NCBI GenBank assembly: GCA_031082155.1
Contig: JAVHLL010000005.1
Location: 1-46,013 of the forward strand
Direction: 5' to 3'
Length of the DNA stretch: 46,013 nt
Source: Thermodesulfovibrionales bacterium
Lineage (GTDB): Bacteria; Nitrospirota; Thermodesulfovibrionia; Thermodesulfovibrionales; SM23-35
Shown: piece by piece, positions 16,749 to 26,535 of the stretch
Layout of the letters: the number at the start of each line of letters is the position of its first letter
How positions within the stretch are numbered: the first letter of the stretch is position 1
Made by a program: the position numbers and the translations under genes
Notes under the pieces: model-generated
Told to the model about the DNA's origin: nothing
Database searches by the model: none
The model's input: only the letters and a program-made list of their open reading frames with translations

Positions 16749-17135
16749 ATGGCATATTTGATGCTCCAGATTATGATCAATGCACTATCCATCACTGTGG
16801 CAGTCAGATTTGTGGACGACATCTCCTTTACCGGAGAGTGGTGGAAAATGATCATAATCGGTGCTGTCTTTGGCATCGTGAATTCATTCATCAAACCGGT
16901 TATCACCCTCTTTACCTTGCCCCTCATCATCCTTTCCCTCGGACTCTTTACCCTCATCATCAACACCCTTATGCTCCTTCTTACCGCCAAATTCTCTGTC
17001 CCGCTCGATCTCGGGCTTCAAATCCCCGGATTCTGGCCCGCATTCAAGGGAGCCATAATTATCAGCATTGTCAGTGTTCTTCTTTCCTGGATTACCGGAT
17101 TGAAGAAGATAAAATATTCCAGGCGCAGGGGATAG
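16749..17135 (+). CDS. Phage-holin-family (PF04020-like) membrane protein
   Basis: A 128-residue protein with four hydrophobic helices. It has the family's characteristic FVDDISFTGEWWKMIIIGAVFGIVN start and N-x-x-I-K-P segment (NSFIKPVITLFTLPLIILSLGLFTLIINTLML). A basic tail (KKIKYSRRRG) follows. The ATG at 16749 has an AGGAAG site; an upstream ATG at 16683 lacks one and would add a hydrophilic N-terminus not seen in the family. Despite the name, most members are ordinary chromosomal membrane proteins of unknown function, and no phage genes are nearby. Confidence 0.85.
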   Translation: MAYLMLQIMINALSITVAVRFVDDISFTGEWWKMIIIGAVFGIVNSFIKPVITLFTLPLIILSLGLFTLIINTLMLLLTAKFSVPLDLGLQIPGFWPAFKGAIIISIVSVLLSWITGLKKIKYSRRRG

Positions 17136-17327
17136 GAAACAATAAGCAGCAGGCACAAAACAGCAAGGAATAAGTACAGAAGCCTCTGAAGCGGGTTCCC
17201 GGAACTGAACGAATGCCTTTGATTTATTCAGACAAATCCGCCTGACTGAAAGGTGCATTCTTGTCAGGCACAGGACCCCCCGATTACCGCGCTGAAGACC
17301 CGCAGTGTTTTCTTGTTGGATGAACAA

Positions 17328-18068
17328 TTATCTGACTTCTGGCAAAGCATCAGGGTTAAAGGGATTTGTTCTTACGGCAAGGGAGAACAAATATGGATAG
17401 TCAGTTTTTAAATGCTTCATGTAGGTTACCCATTCGGAAATGAGGGAGACATACGCTCTTTTGATATCGCCTGAAAGATGCTGATAGTCCGTATCAGGCA
17501 ATCCTCTTACGTCTGCTCTGGAAGCTAATTCTTCTGTCAGATGAAAAACAGCCCAGAGGACATCTGTAAACGATTCATGTTCAAGTAAATTCGGATTTTC
17601 CAGAAGGCGGAGCAAGAAATCCCTTTTCCCTACAAGAAAATTTTTTAAGCTCTCTAAATCACCTTTTTCACTGTTCACGCTATAATCAAACTCTCCAAGT
17701 CGTTTCTTCACAATAGAAAAGTCCTGTTCGGACCAATCGTTTGTTATGACAAGGTTCCTTCTGATCTTGTCATAATGGAGGTCAAAATCGGTAAAAGATT
17801 TTAACAGTATAGTGCCGACTTCGCTGAAAAAAGCACCTATAACCATATTCATTTTTTTGAGCAGTACACGTTTTTCTCTTATCCTCAGCAACTGATCGAT
17901 GATCAGTGTGACCGTTAAAACCGAAATGGGAACAAATGCAAGATCCTGGAACAAATAAAAGAAGGTATCTCTGGGGGTTCTGAAAAGTTGGATCTGAATA
18001 AAATAGAGGGAAACGGATAAAGCGATTAATGATATGCCGAAAATGATCTGCCATTGAAAACTTTTCAT
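17328..18068 (-). CDS. Two-helix membrane protein of unknown function
   Basis: A 246-residue protein with two N-terminal membrane helices (about 7-27 and 38-60) joined by a short periplasmic loop. A cytoplasmic domain of about 185 residues follows; it is helical and has no cysteines or recognised catalytic motif. A stretch around FDLHYDKIRRNLVITNDWSEQDF is the most polar and conserved-looking part. I do not recognise a family. It converges with the holin-like gene and is divergent from argS. The hydrophobic N-terminus plus a long soluble tail could suit a membrane sensor or scaffold. Confidence 0.7.
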   Translation of the reverse strand: MKSFQWQIIFGISLIALSVSLYFIQIQLFRTPRDTFFYLFQDLAFVPISVLTVTLIIDQLLRIREKRVLLKKMNMVIGAFFSEVGTILLKSFTDFDLHYDKIRRNLVITNDWSEQDFSIVKKRLGEFDYSVNSEKGDLESLKNFLVGKRDFLLRLLENPNLLEHESFTDVLWAVFHLTEELASRADVRGLPDTDYQHLSGDIKRAYVSLISEWVTYMKHLKTDYPYLFSLAVRTNPFNPDALPEVR

Positions 18069-18332
18069 ATATGATTATCAGGTTAGTCTGGTTATTCTCA
18101 ATAAGCGCTCGCTGTACAACAACATTCAGCATAACATACTCATAAGCCTCTATAAAACATCCTTATTGTCTGATCACTTGTGGTTGGAATCAGCATGACA
18201 CTGCCGAACATAAGATATGATCAATTCAGGAAGAAACCCCGATGACAAGAATCCTAGCAAATGTTCTTGTATCCTTTTTCTTTCTTTCGGTTTGTTGACT
18301 TTCACTTCCGGCGCTGTTTAAACTCTAAATTC

Positions 18333-19979
18333 ATGAGAAAAAAGGTAGTCGCAAAGATCATAGAAGATGCGGCAAAGTTACTTGGAGTCGAGGCGTTGCC
18401 CCCTGTTGAGATAGAGATACCACGCAACGAACAGTTTGGTGATATTTCAGCGACAGCGGCGTTAACCCTCGCAGGGATACTCAAAAAGCCACCGAGGAAA
18501 ATCGCTGAAGAAATTGTGGACTCCATACGCGATAAGTCCCAGTTTGAAAAGATTGAAGTAGCAGGGCCGGGCTTTATCAATTTTACCTTCTCAAAAGAAT
18601 ATCTCGCTTCAGAGATCAGGCAACTACTCAAGCAGGGGAAAAAATTCCTGAGAGAAGACATAGGGCAAGGGAAAAAGGTCCAGATTGAATTTGTCAGCGC
18701 CAATCCTACAGGTCCGCTGCACCTCGGACACGGAAGGGGTGGTGCGACAGGAGAGGCGCTTGCCAACCTCCTCATGGCAGCGGGATACCGGGTTGAGCGC
18801 GAATACTATGTGAATGATGCCGGCCGGCAGGTAAAGCTGCTCGGTCTTTCTGTATTTGCACGGTACCAGCAGCACCTGGGAGCAGAATACCCTTTTCCTG
18901 AAGAAGGGTATAGAGGCGGGTACATAGAGGACATTGCGCAGGAGATAGTCAGGCTTCACGGCAAAGACTTTCTCCAGGCAAGCTTTACGAGCGCGGAAGA
19001 CTTCTTTACCGGGTATGCATATGAGAAGATTCTCCAGGGAATCAAAGATGACCTGCGGGATTTCGGGATATCGTTTGATACCTGGCAGAGTGAAAGAGAA
19101 TTATTCACTGAAGGAGTTGTAGCGAAATCCATTGCAGAACTCAATGAAAAAGGATTTCTCTATGAGCAAGATGGCGCGATCTGGTTTAAAGCGACCGCCT
19201 TCGGAGATGAAAAGGACAGGGTGATTATCAAGCAGGATGGCGAGTATACCTATTTTACTTCTGATATCGCATATCACAGGGGAAAACTTGAAAAAAGGTT
19301 TGATGAACTTATCGACATCTGGGGTGCAGACCACCATGGATATATACCGCGGATTCATGCGGTCATCGAAGCGCTCGGCCATCCCAAAGAAAAGCTGAAA
19401 GTACTGCTCGTACAGATGGTGACCCTGCTCAGGGGAGGGAAACCCGTTCAGATGTCCAAGAGAGCCGGAGAGTTTGTCACGCTGCGGGAAGTCATCGATG
19501 AAGTGGGGGCTGATACCACGAAATTTATTTTTCTTACCCGAAGGCCCGACAGCCAGCTCGAGTTCGATCTTGAAGTGGCAAAGGCCCAATCTGCTGAAAA
19601 TCCTGTTTTCTATGTTCAGTATGCACACGCGAGGATAAACAGCATCTTTCTCCATGCTCGGGACCAGGGCATTGCTGTTGAAAACATTCCGGATGCAAAG
19701 CTTGAACTTCTCTCGCAGCCGGAGGAAATCAGGATCATGAAAAAACTGCTCCTCTATCCGATGGTATTCGAAGGCGCGGTCTCAGCACATGAGCCTCACA
19801 GGATTACCTTCTATATACAGGAACTCGCCGGTTTTTTCCATCCTTACTATAACAAACATCGGATTGTTACTGAAGACATACCGCTCACTGCTGCAAGGCT
19901 TGCACTCTGTGACGCGGTGAGCATTGTGCTCCGTGAAGGTCTCGAAATCCTTGGCATGAAAGCCCCGGAAAAGATGTAA
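18333..19979 (+). CDS. argS: Arginine--tRNA ligase
   Basis: A 548-residue class I synthetase. The start MRKKVVAKIIEDAAKLLG opens the tRNA-binding N-terminal domain (IPRNEQFGDIS). The HIGH motif is ANPTGPLHLGHGRG, the KMSKS equivalent is VQMSKRAGEF, and the C-terminal DALR anticodon-binding domain ends with the typical CDAVSIVLREGLEILGM. A start at 18261 would add 24 atypical residues, so the ATG at 18333 is chosen. ilvE follows after 66 bases. Confidence 0.96.
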   Translation: MRKKVVAKIIEDAAKLLGVEALPPVEIEIPRNEQFGDISATAALTLAGILKKPPRKIAEEIVDSIRDKSQFEKIEVAGPGFINFTFSKEYLASEIRQLLKQGKKFLREDIGQGKKVQIEFVSANPTGPLHLGHGRGGATGEALANLLMAAGYRVEREYYVNDAGRQVKLLGLSVFARYQQHLGAEYPFPEEGYRGGYIEDIAQEIVRLHGKDFLQASFTSAEDFFTGYAYEKILQGIKDDLRDFGISFDTWQSERELFTEGVVAKSIAELNEKGFLYEQDGAIWFKATAFGDEKDRVIIKQDGEYTYFTSDIAYHRGKLEKRFDELIDIWGADHHGYIPRIHAVIEALGHPKEKLKVLLVQMVTLLRGGKPVQMSKRAGEFVTLREVIDEVGADTTKFIFLTRRPDSQLEFDLEVAKAQSAENPVFYVQYAHARINSIFLHARDQGIAVENIPDAKLELLSQPEEIRIMKKLLLYPMVFEGAVSAHEPHRITFYIQELAGFFHPYYNKHRIVTEDIPLTAARLALCDAVSIVLREGLEILGMKAPEKM

Positions 19980-20045
19980 CCAACGAACCATAACCAACGA
20001 ATCTGATTGACTTTAACGGTAAAATGCTGCTATAAATAAATCCAC

Positions 20046-20963
20046 ATGATACCGAAAACGGCAAAGATCTGGATGGACGGAAAGCTGGTTGACTGGGACC
20101 ATGCGACAGTCCATGTCTTGACCCATACCCTTCATTACGGGCTCGGTGTATTCGAGGGAATCCGCTGTTATGAGACCAGGCAAGGGCCTGCAATATACCG
20201 GCTCGATGAACATGTAGCGCGGCTCTTTAATTCTGCCCGCATCTTCCTCCTAGACATCCCCTATACACAGCGTGAGATTCGTGAGGCGATCATAAAAACC
20301 GTACAGGTAAACCGGATGAAGGAGTGTTATATCAGGCCGCTCGTGTATATTGGGTATGGCGCAATGGGGTTGTATCCAAAGGACAATCCGGTAAGCGTCT
20401 CCATTGCCGTATGGTCATGGGGTGCATATCTCGGCGAAGAAGGACTGAAAAACGGCATCAAGGTCAAGACCTCGTCGTTCATCAGAAATCATGTCAATGC
20501 AAACATGACACGGGGCAAAATCTGCGGTTACTATGTGAATTCGCAGCTTGCCAAAAAAGAGGCTATATCATGCGGGTATGATGAAGCGCTCCTGCTCGAT
20601 ACCGAAGGATACGTTGCTGAAGGGAGTGGCGAGAATGTCTTTATCGTACGGAACGGTGTGTTAAAGACGACCCCGCTTACCTCCATACTCGAAGGTATCA
20701 CGAGAGACAGCATCCTGGAGATTGCGAAGGATGAAGGAATAGATATCAGAGAAGAAAGGTTTACCCGTGACGAACTGTATATCGCTGATGAGGCATTCTT
20801 TACCGGGACTGCTGCAGAAATCACTCCTATACGGGAACTCGATGGAAGAGTTATTGGGCAGGGGAAACCAGGCAGGATAACCAAGAAACTGCAATCAATA
20901 TTCTTTGATATTGTAAAGGGTAAGAATAAAAAGTATAAATCCTGGCTTACGCGGGTAAAATAG
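20046..20963 (+). CDS. ilvE: Branched-chain amino acid aminotransferase
   Basis: A 305-residue PLP fold-type IV transaminase that performs the last step of valine, leucine and isoleucine synthesis. Key segments are [18 protein letters not shown] (28-44), catalytic Lys158 in TRGKICGYY, and [19 protein letters not shown]. The late LEGITRDSI and [10 protein letters not shown] mark the IlvE group rather than D-amino-acid transaminases. It lies downstream of argS on the same strand and is closed by a strong terminator at 20975. Confidence 0.96.
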   Translation: MIPKTAKIWMDGKLVDWDHATVHVLTHTLHYGLGVFEGIRCYETRQGPAIYRLDEHVARLFNSARIFLLDIPYTQREIREAIIKTVQVNRMKECYIRPLVYIGYGAMGLYPKDNPVSVSIAVWSWGAYLGEEGLKNGIKVKTSSFIRNHVNANMTRGKICGYYVNSQLAKKEAISCGYDEALLLDTEGYVAEGSGENVFIVRNGVLKTTPLTSILEGITRDSILEIAKDEGIDIREERFTRDELYIADEAFFTGTAAEITPIRELDGRVIGQGKPGRITKKLQSIFFDIVKGKNKKYKSWLTRVK

Positions 20964-20974
20964 ACGAAAAGAAC

Positions 20975-21010
20975 AAAAGGGGCGCGGATCATAAAATCCG
21001 CGCCCCTTTT
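20975..21010. terminator. Bidirectional intrinsic terminator between ilvE and the cytochrome gene
   Basis: A 15-bp perfect stem (20975-20989 with 20996-21010) with a 6-base loop has a GC-rich core. It has A-runs on the left and T-runs on the right, continuing TTTTGTTTTC. It lies between the convergent ends of ilvE (+) and the triheme cytochrome (-) and should stop transcription in both directions. Confidence 0.93.
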
Positions 21011-21021
21011 GTTTTCAAGCG

Positions 21022-21417
21022 CTATTTCTTTTCTTCAGGTTTGACTTCTTCAGGTTTCGCAGTTTCGGGTTTTATCTCATCTGCTTTCTTATCTACAGCC
21101 TTTATATGGCATTTTCCGCAGTCTGCTTCTGTTGACTGCGAGAATGCTTTCTGGCCATCATGACACTTGCCGCATAAATCAGCTTTGCCATGATCTTCCT
21201 TGGACATTTTGAAGGCGCCTTTTTTCATGCCGAAAGGCTTGGGATGGCAATCGGCACATTTCATGCCCTGTTTCGAACCATGGGTGTCTCCGTTAAAAAC
21301 GACCTTTCCTACATCGCCGCCCGCATATTCAACCGTCTTGCCCGGCATGACCGCAAACGCACTGCCCATAAAGACGAGCGCAACAAACAGAGTCAAAAGA
21401 ACTGTCATCTTTTTCAT
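21022..21417 (-). CDS. c7-type triheme cytochrome, exported
   Basis: A 131-residue protein with a Sec signal peptide (1-22, cleavage after AFA) and three CxxCH sites: C54-H58, C82-H86 and C100-H104. Only two other His (H46, H76) are present, so one heme may have a non-His distal ligand such as Met, or come from a partner. The segment GDVGKVVFNGDTHG...CADCHPK fits the c(7) triheme domain used in periplasmic electron shuttling. The C-terminal tail (110-131) is a low-complexity KPEE-rich stretch. A strong GGAGGTGAG site precedes the ATG. The neighbours do not reveal its donor or acceptor. Confidence 0.9.
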   Translation of the reverse strand: MKKMTVLLTLFVALVFMGSAFAVMPGKTVEYAGGDVGKVVFNGDTHGSKQGMKCADCHPKPFGMKKGAFKMSKEDHGKADLCGKCHDGQKAFSQSTEADCGKCHIKAVDKKADEIKPETAKPEEVKPEEKK

Positions 21418-21665
21418 TACTTCTCACCTCCTTTCATGATCTTTCTCATCACCGCTGGTGAGTATAAAGAAACTCTATGCTCTGGTAAAAGCTCAGCCAG
21501 GCGGCCTTTTTTACGAGAACTTAACCGGCACCGGAAGTATTTCCCGATATGGAAAAATATTCTGCGTATGATTGTAAAATAAGTATTGCCGGGAGTGCTT
21601 GTCAAGGCAAATATAACGTCCGCGTTTCTTGAATTCTCACCTGCCTTCAGGTAATATTAAATATA

Positions 21666-22547
21666 GTGAAAGAAAAAGTTGTAAGAAAAGCGATTCTTCC
21701 CGCTGGAGGGCTTGGCACAAGGTTCCTCCCTGCGACCAAGGCGTCTCCGAAGGAGATGCTGCCGATTGTTGATAAACCGATGATCCAGTATGCGGTTGAA
21801 GAGGCACAAGCCTGCGGCATTGAAGAGTTCATCGTCATTACCGGAAAACACAAACGTGCGATAGAGGACCATTTTGATGCGGCGTTCAAGCTTGAAGAGA
21901 GCCTAAAGAAGTCAGGTAAAAAGAAGCTTCTGGAGGAGATAAACCGGTTGAGTCACCTGAACTTCGCATATATAAGACAGAGAGAAGCCCTGGGACTCGG
22001 ACATGCTCTTTCTTATGCAAGGCCATTTATCAGGGATGAACCGTTTGCTGTCCTCCTCAGTGACGATATCATTGATCCAGATGATACTCTGCTGAAGGAC
22101 ATGATTCATTTATACAGGGAATGCAAGGCTCCCGTTCTTGCCATTGAAAAAGTTCCCATGTCTGACATAAGCAGATACGGTGTGATCAGCGGAACACGGG
22201 AAAAAGAAAACGTGTACAGGATACACGATCTTGTAGAAAAGCCACCTCCGGAAAGCGCCCCTTCGGACATGGCCATTATCGGACGCTATATCCTTACCCC
22301 GGACATATTTGAAATCCTTGAGAACCTTGCCCCGGGCAAGGGTGGTGAAATACAATTGACTGACGCACTTGCTGGCCTCCTGAAGCGCCGAACTCTCTAC
22401 GGATATCTTTTCACCGGTAAGAGGTATGATGCAGGAGACAAAATCGGATACCTGAAAGCAACTGTGGATCTTGCGCTCAAAAATTCAGAAGTATCCAGCC
22501 ATCTGAAGGAATATCTTATTGCCGTTGCAGAGCGCTTAAAACATTAG
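21666..22547 (+). CDS. galU: UTP--glucose-1-phosphate uridylyltransferase
   Basis: A 293-residue nucleotidyltransferase making UDP-glucose for envelope polysaccharides. The N-terminal KAILPAGGLGTRFLPATKASPKEMLPIVDKP is the GalU signature. Later come EEFIVITGKHKRAIEDHFD, LSDDIID, GRYILTPDIFEIL and DAGDKIGYLKA. The start is GTG. The gene ends 15 bases before lon, with a GAGGAG site for lon in the gap, so the two are likely cotranscribed. Confidence 0.96.
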   Translation: MKEKVVRKAILPAGGLGTRFLPATKASPKEMLPIVDKPMIQYAVEEAQACGIEEFIVITGKHKRAIEDHFDAAFKLEESLKKSGKKKLLEEINRLSHLNFAYIRQREALGLGHALSYARPFIRDEPFAVLLSDDIIDPDDTLLKDMIHLYRECKAPVLAIEKVPMSDISRYGVISGTREKENVYRIHDLVEKPPPESAPSDMAIIGRYILTPDIFEILENLAPGKGGEIQLTDALAGLLKRRTLYGYLFTGKRYDAGDKIGYLKATVDLALKNSEVSSHLKEYLIAVAERLKH

Positions 22548-22562
22548 AATAGAGGAGTTACA

Positions 22563-24980
22563 ATGACTGATGTTATGGATGTTGAGCAGAAGAACGAAAA
22601 AGAAATAGAGATACCGGATAGCATGCCTGTCCTCCCAGTGCGGGATATAGTTGTTTTTCCTTATATGATACTCCCCCTGTTTGTCGGAAGGGAGATGTCG
22701 ATCAAGGCGATAGAGCATGCCCTCGGATCCAACAGGATGGTTTTGCTTCTCACTCAGAAAGACCTGAACATCGAAACTCCTGCACCTGAGGACCTCTTCT
22801 CAATCGGTACGGTTGCTCTTGTAATGAGAATGCTCAAACTTCCGGACGGAAGGGTGAAGATACTCGTCCAGGGGCTGACAAAAGCCAAGGCAGTCGATTT
22901 CGAGCAGACAGAACCTTTTTTTAAGGCGTCGATAGAAAAAATAACTGACGAAAAATCCGAATTACTCACAATCGAGGATGAAGCACAGGTCCGGAATGTG
23001 AAGGGACAACTCGAAAAAGTTGTTTCCCTCGGAAAGTCAATCCTTCCGGATATCATGGGGGTGGTCGAAAATATTGAAGAACCCGGCAGGCTCGCCGACC
23101 TCGTTGCCTCTAACCTCGGACTGAAAACTGAACAGGCACAGGAGATACTTGAGATCTCCGATCCGATGCTGAGGCTAAAACGGGTCAGCGAGATACTGGT
23201 GCGTGAGATCGAGCTCCTTACGGTCCAGCAAAAGATACAATCTGAGGCGAGAGGTGAGATCGACAAAACGCAGCGGGAGTATTTTTTGAGAGAACAACTC
23301 AAGGCGATTCAGAAAGAACTCGGCGATATTGACGAACGAGCGGAGGAGATTAAGGAGTTCAAGCAAAAGATAGAAGATGCAAAAATGCCCGAAAAAGTGA
23401 TGAAGGAGGCGGAAAAACAGCTCAAGCGCCTCGAAAAAATGCATCCTGACAGTGCAGAATCTGGTACGGTCAGAACTTATCTTGACTGGCTCGTTGAATT
23501 GCCGTGGTCCAGATCTACAAAGGACAACCTCGACATAAAAGCTGCGGAGAAAGTCCTGAACAATGATCACTATGACCTTGAAAAGGTGAAAGAGCGTATT
23601 CTTGAATATCTCAGCGTGAGGAAACTCAAGGAAAAAATGAAGGGCCCGATCCTCTGCTTCATCGGACCTCCGGGGGTTGGCAAGACATCTCTCGGCAGAT
23701 CGATAGCGCGGGCTCTCGGACGGGAATTCGTCCGTATGTCTCTTGGAGGAGTAAGAGATGAAGCTGAAATCAGGGGCCACCGGAGAACCTATGTTGGAGC
23801 GCTGCCCGGGAGGATTATCCAGGGCATCAAAACAGCAGGGAAAAATAACCCTGTATTCATGCTTGATGAGATCGACAAGATCGGAACGGACTTTAGGGGA
23901 GACCCTTCTTCAGCCCTTCTTGAAGTGCTTGATCCTGAGCAGAATAACTCATTTGCGGACCATTATCTTGCTGTTCCGTTCGATCTCTCGAAGGTCATGT
24001 TTATCACCACGGGGAATCTGGTTGATACAATACCTGGTCCCCTGAAGGACCGCATGGAAATTATTTATCTTTCCGGTTATACCACAGAAGAAAAGCAGGG
24101 GATTGCCAGGAACTATCTGATTCCGAAACAACTCGAAGAGCATGGCATCAGCAGCAAAGTACTGAAAATTACCGACCAGGGCCTTTTTACCCTTATTTCC
24201 CAGTATACCCGGGAGGCCGGTGTGAGAAATCTCGAGCGGGAAATTGCAAACCTCTGCAGAAAGGTAGCGAAAAGGATAGCAGAGGGGCAGGACAAAACAT
24301 TCATCGCCAGTGTTCAGAACCTGCATAAATATCTGGGAGTCCCCAAATATCTCCCTGAAGAAGAAATGCAGAAAGATGAAATCGGTGTCTCTACCGGACT
24401 TGCGTGGACGGAAACAGGGGGCGATATCATTTATGTTGAAGCAACGACAATGAAGGGCAAAGGGAATCTCACCCTTACCGGTCAACTCGGAGATGTTATG
24501 AAAGAATCGGCACAGGCTGCCATGAGTTACGTGAGGTCCAAATCAAAAGTCCTCGGTATTCAAGACGACATATACTCAAAAACCGATCTCCATATCCATG
24601 TGCCGGCAGGCGCGACCCCCAAAGACGGACCCTCGGCAGGGATTACCATGGCAACAGCAATTGCTTCGGCACTTACCGGCAGGCCGGTGAATAAAAACAC
24701 TGCAATGACCGGAGAAGTGACACTCAGGGGGAGAGTTCTCCCGATCGGCGGGCTGAAAGAAAAAACGCTCGCAGCCAAGAGGATGGGTATCAACAGAGTC
24801 ATTATCCCGGAGAGGAACCGGAAGGACCTTGAGGACATTCCGAAATATATCAAGAAGGATATGGAGTTTGTCTTCGCCGAAACTATGGACGATGTGCTTA
24901 AAGTTGCCCTGAAGAAGGGCAATCAGGGCAAACTCAAGAAACCTTCTCAGAGTAAGAGGCTGTCGAAGAAAAGAAAATAA
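22563..24980 (+). CDS. lon: Lon ATP-dependent protease
   Basis: An 805-residue cytosolic protease that degrades misfolded and regulatory proteins. It has the N-terminal LON substrate-binding domain ([23 protein letters not shown]), a coiled-coil linker and an AAA+ module (Walker [17 protein letters not shown]). The C-terminal Ser-Lys protease carries the catalytic dyad Ser691 (PKDGPSAG) and Lys734 (GGLKEK). Length is normal for the family. The tail ([14 protein letters not shown]) is unusually basic and could contact DNA, an activity known for Lon. A hairpin follows the stop. Confidence 0.97.
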   Translation: MTDVMDVEQKNEKEIEIPDSMPVLPVRDIVVFPYMILPLFVGREMSIKAIEHALGSNRMVLLLTQKDLNIETPAPEDLFSIGTVALVMRMLKLPDGRVKILVQGLTKAKAVDFEQTEPFFKASIEKITDEKSELLTIEDEAQVRNVKGQLEKVVSLGKSILPDIMGVVENIEEPGRLADLVASNLGLKTEQAQEILEISDPMLRLKRVSEILVREIELLTVQQKIQSEARGEIDKTQREYFLREQLKAIQKELGDIDERAEEIKEFKQKIEDAKMPEKVMKEAEKQLKRLEKMHPDSAESGTVRTYLDWLVELPWSRSTKDNLDIKAAEKVLNNDHYDLEKVKERILEYLSVRKLKEKMKGPILCFIGPPGVGKTSLGRSIARALGREFVRMSLGGVRDEAEIRGHRRTYVGALPGRIIQGIKTAGKNNPVFMLDEIDKIGTDFRGDPSSALLEVLDPEQNNSFADHYLAVPFDLSKVMFITTGNLVDTIPGPLKDRMEIIYLSGYTTEEKQGIARNYLIPKQLEEHGISSKVLKITDQGLFTLISQYTREAGVRNLEREIANLCRKVAKRIAEGQDKTFIASVQNLHKYLGVPKYLPEEEMQKDEIGVSTGLAWTETGGDIIYVEATTMKGKGNLTLTGQLGDVMKESAQAAMSYVRSKSKVLGIQDDIYSKTDLHIHVPAGATPKDGPSAGITMATAIASALTGRPVNKNTAMTGEVTLRGRVLPIGGLKEKTLAAKRMGINRVIIPERNRKDLEDIPKYIKKDMEFVFAETMDDVLKVALKKGNQGKLKKPSQSKRLSKKRK

Positions 24981-25008
24981 GCAAGGGAGGCCTGACGGCC
25001 TCCTTTGC
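24981..25008 (+). terminator. Hairpin after lon
   Basis: GCAAGGGAGGCC and GGCCTCCTTTGC pair over 12 bp (one G-T) with a TGAC loop immediately after the lon stop. It lacks a clear T-tract, so it may be an mRNA 3' stabiliser or a weak terminator. Confidence 0.6.
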
Positions 25009-25053
25009 TGCAAAGAACTGTATATTATTTTCAGGGGTTCACTAGAGAGCATT

Positions 25054-25128
25054 CCCCCTCACCCTTGCCCTCTCCCTCCGGGGGAGAGGGGATTAGAATT
25101 TATTCCTCCCCCTTGAGGGGGGAGGGTG
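25054..25128. repeat. C/G-rich palindromic repeat between lon and thiL
   Basis: Two nested hairpins are visible: CCCTCTCCC-TCC-GGGGGAGAGGG around 25068-25090, and CCTCCCCC-TTGA-GGGGGGAGG at 25105-25125. The outer arms CCCTCACCC and GGGTGA are inverted too. The composition differs sharply from the flanking AT-rich DNA. It belongs to the same C/G-palindrome type as 25715-25757 and 26862-26897. Confidence 0.65.
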
Positions 25129-25168
25129 AAATATCAATACAATTTTGAGAACCTTACTATAAATCCAA

Positions 25169-26194
25169 ATGAAACTTTCGCACATCGGCGAACTTGCACT
25201 CCTGGACTATATCAGGACTAGGTTCATCAGCAGGTCGAAGGATGTTCTTACAGGAATCGGTGACGACGCGGCTGTTCTGAAATCTCGGGTGCAACACCTT
25301 CTTGTAACTACCGACATGATGGTGGAAGGGGTCCACTTCGATCTCCGTTTTACGACCCCCTATCAGCTCGGTTTCAAATTAGTCTCTGTGAATGTGAGTG
25401 ATATCTTTGCAATGGGCGGTACCCCGGCGTATCTCCTCCTGAATACCGCCGTGAAAAAAAATACCGACATGGCATTCATCACTTCCTTTTTCGATGGTAT
25501 TCATGATACACTCCGCCTCTATGCAATGAAACTCATCGGTGGTGACATTTCTGCAACACAAAGGGACATGTCGCTCTGTGCGACGTGTATTGGATATGGG
25601 AAAAAGGTAATCCATCGCTACGGTGCAAAGGCCGGTGATACGATTTATACCACCGGAACCCTTGGGGATTCTGCCTGCGGCCTTGCATTACTCAAGAAAA
25701 TAAAGAGGACATCGCCCCCTCATCCCTCCCTTGTCAAGGGGGGGAGCACAGGGGGGGCAAGCGTGCCCCGGAGGTTTATCGAACCGCTTCTCAAAAAGCA
25801 TCTCATGCCTGTCGCAAGAAACCCGAAGAACTTTGTCCGGTATGCTACCTCCATGATCGACATCAGCGACGGCCTGCTCATCGATCTGTCGAGGCTCTGC
25901 GATGAGAGCAAGGTAGGCGCACGGATATTTCTCGACAAAATCCCTCTTTCTTCCCAGTTGCGTAAAGCAGCGGCAGAGACGGGGATTGCGCCGGTGCTAT
26001 TCGCACTGTCAGGGGGCGAGGATTATGAACTCCTCTTTACCGCACCCGGAAAAAAGAAGATAAATGCGTTCGCTATCGGAGAGATCACTGAATCAAAGAG
26101 GGTGATTGTTGATATCTCAGGAAAGGAAAAACCTTTTTCGGCAGGTGGGTATCAGCATTTTATCTCTCAAGGAAAGGGAAAGCCTTCATCATGA
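25169..26194 (+). CDS. thiL: Thiamine-monophosphate kinase
   Basis: A 341-residue enzyme phosphorylating thiamine monophosphate to the diphosphate cofactor. It has the AIR-synthase-like fold: GIGDDAAVL (29-37), TTDMMVEGVHF (47-57), GGDISAT, GTLGDSACGLALL, DISDGLLIDLSRLC and SGGEDYELLFT. Residues about 183-197 (PPHPSLVKGGSTGGA) are translated from a palindromic repeat inserted without breaking the frame, in a surface loop before FIEPLLKK. The stop overlaps the start of the small membrane protein downstream (ATGA). Activity is probably retained, since the insert avoids all motifs. Confidence 0.94.
   Translation: MKLSHIGELALLDYIRTRFISRSKDVLTGIGDDAAVLKSRVQHLLVTTDMMVEGVHFDLRFTTPYQLGFKLVSVNVSDIFAMGGTPAYLLLNTAVKKNTDMAFITSFFDGIHDTLRLYAMKLIGGDISATQRDMSLCATCIGYGKKVIHRYGAKAGDTIYTTGTLGDSACGLALLKKIKRTSPPHPSLVKGGSTGGASVPRRFIEPLLKKHLMPVARNPKNFVRYATSMIDISDGLLIDLSRLCDESKVGARIFLDKIPLSSQLRKAAAETGIAPVLFALSGGEDYELLFTAPGKKKINAFAIGEITESKRVIVDISGKEKPFSAGGYQHFISQGKGKPSS
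25715..25757. repeat. Palindromic repeat inside thiL, translated in frame
   Basis: CCCTCCCTTG-T-CAAGGGGGGG forms a near-perfect stem, flanked by CCCCCTCAT on one side and a run of seven Gs on the other. The element adds about 15 residues to ThiL. Its composition is that of the intergenic palindromes at 25054 and 26862. Confidence 0.65.
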
Positions 26195-26388
26195 ACAAGT
26201 ATCAGAAAATTGCTCTTCTCATCGGCGGTATTATTCTCATCCTTCTCTTCGGCAAGACGATAACACAGGTCGGATTGAGAACGATCGGTTCTCTCGGTGC
26301 ACTCATGGGGAAATTTCTCATTGTGATTATTGCAATCGTGCTGCTTTTTTCTTTTCTCAAGAAAAAAGGGAAAAAGAAGAATGAATGA
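26191..26388 (+). CDS. Small two-helix membrane protein
   Basis: A 65-residue protein with two hydrophobic helices (7-22 and 38-56) and a highly basic C-terminus (KKKGKKKNE). Its ATG overlaps the thiL stop, so it is translationally coupled. No function is suggested beyond membrane location. Confidence 0.65.
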   Translation: MNKYQKIALLIGGIILILLFGKTITQVGLRTIGSLGALMGKFLIVIIAIVLLFSFLKKKGKKKNE

Positions 26389-26395
26389 GGTTTTT

Positions 26396-26482
26396 TGGTA
26401 CCGGAGACCGGACTTGAACCGGTACACCATTTCTGGCGAGGGATTTTAAGTCCCTTGCGTCTGCCAATTCCGCCACTCCGGC
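26396..26482 (-). tRNA. tRNA-Leu (anticodon UAA)
   Basis: Read on the minus strand, the 87 bases fold as a long-variable-arm tRNA. The acceptor pairs GCCGGAG with CTCCGGT, then A73 and an encoded CCA. The anticodon loop is CTTAAAA with anticodon TAA (bases 26446-26448), and the T-loop is TTCAAGT. The variable arm is long, as for class II tRNAs. It lies between the small membrane gene and the zinc-ribbon gene. Confidence 0.95.
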
Positions 26483-26535
26483 ATAACTACTAATTTTAAT
26501 CGATTTCTCAAAGTTTGGTCAAATGGTCTGATGCC

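Noticed and set aside
16749-17135. Prophage remnant because of the holin-family name
   Set aside because: This family is widespread on chromosomes and no phage structural, lysis or integration gene is near.
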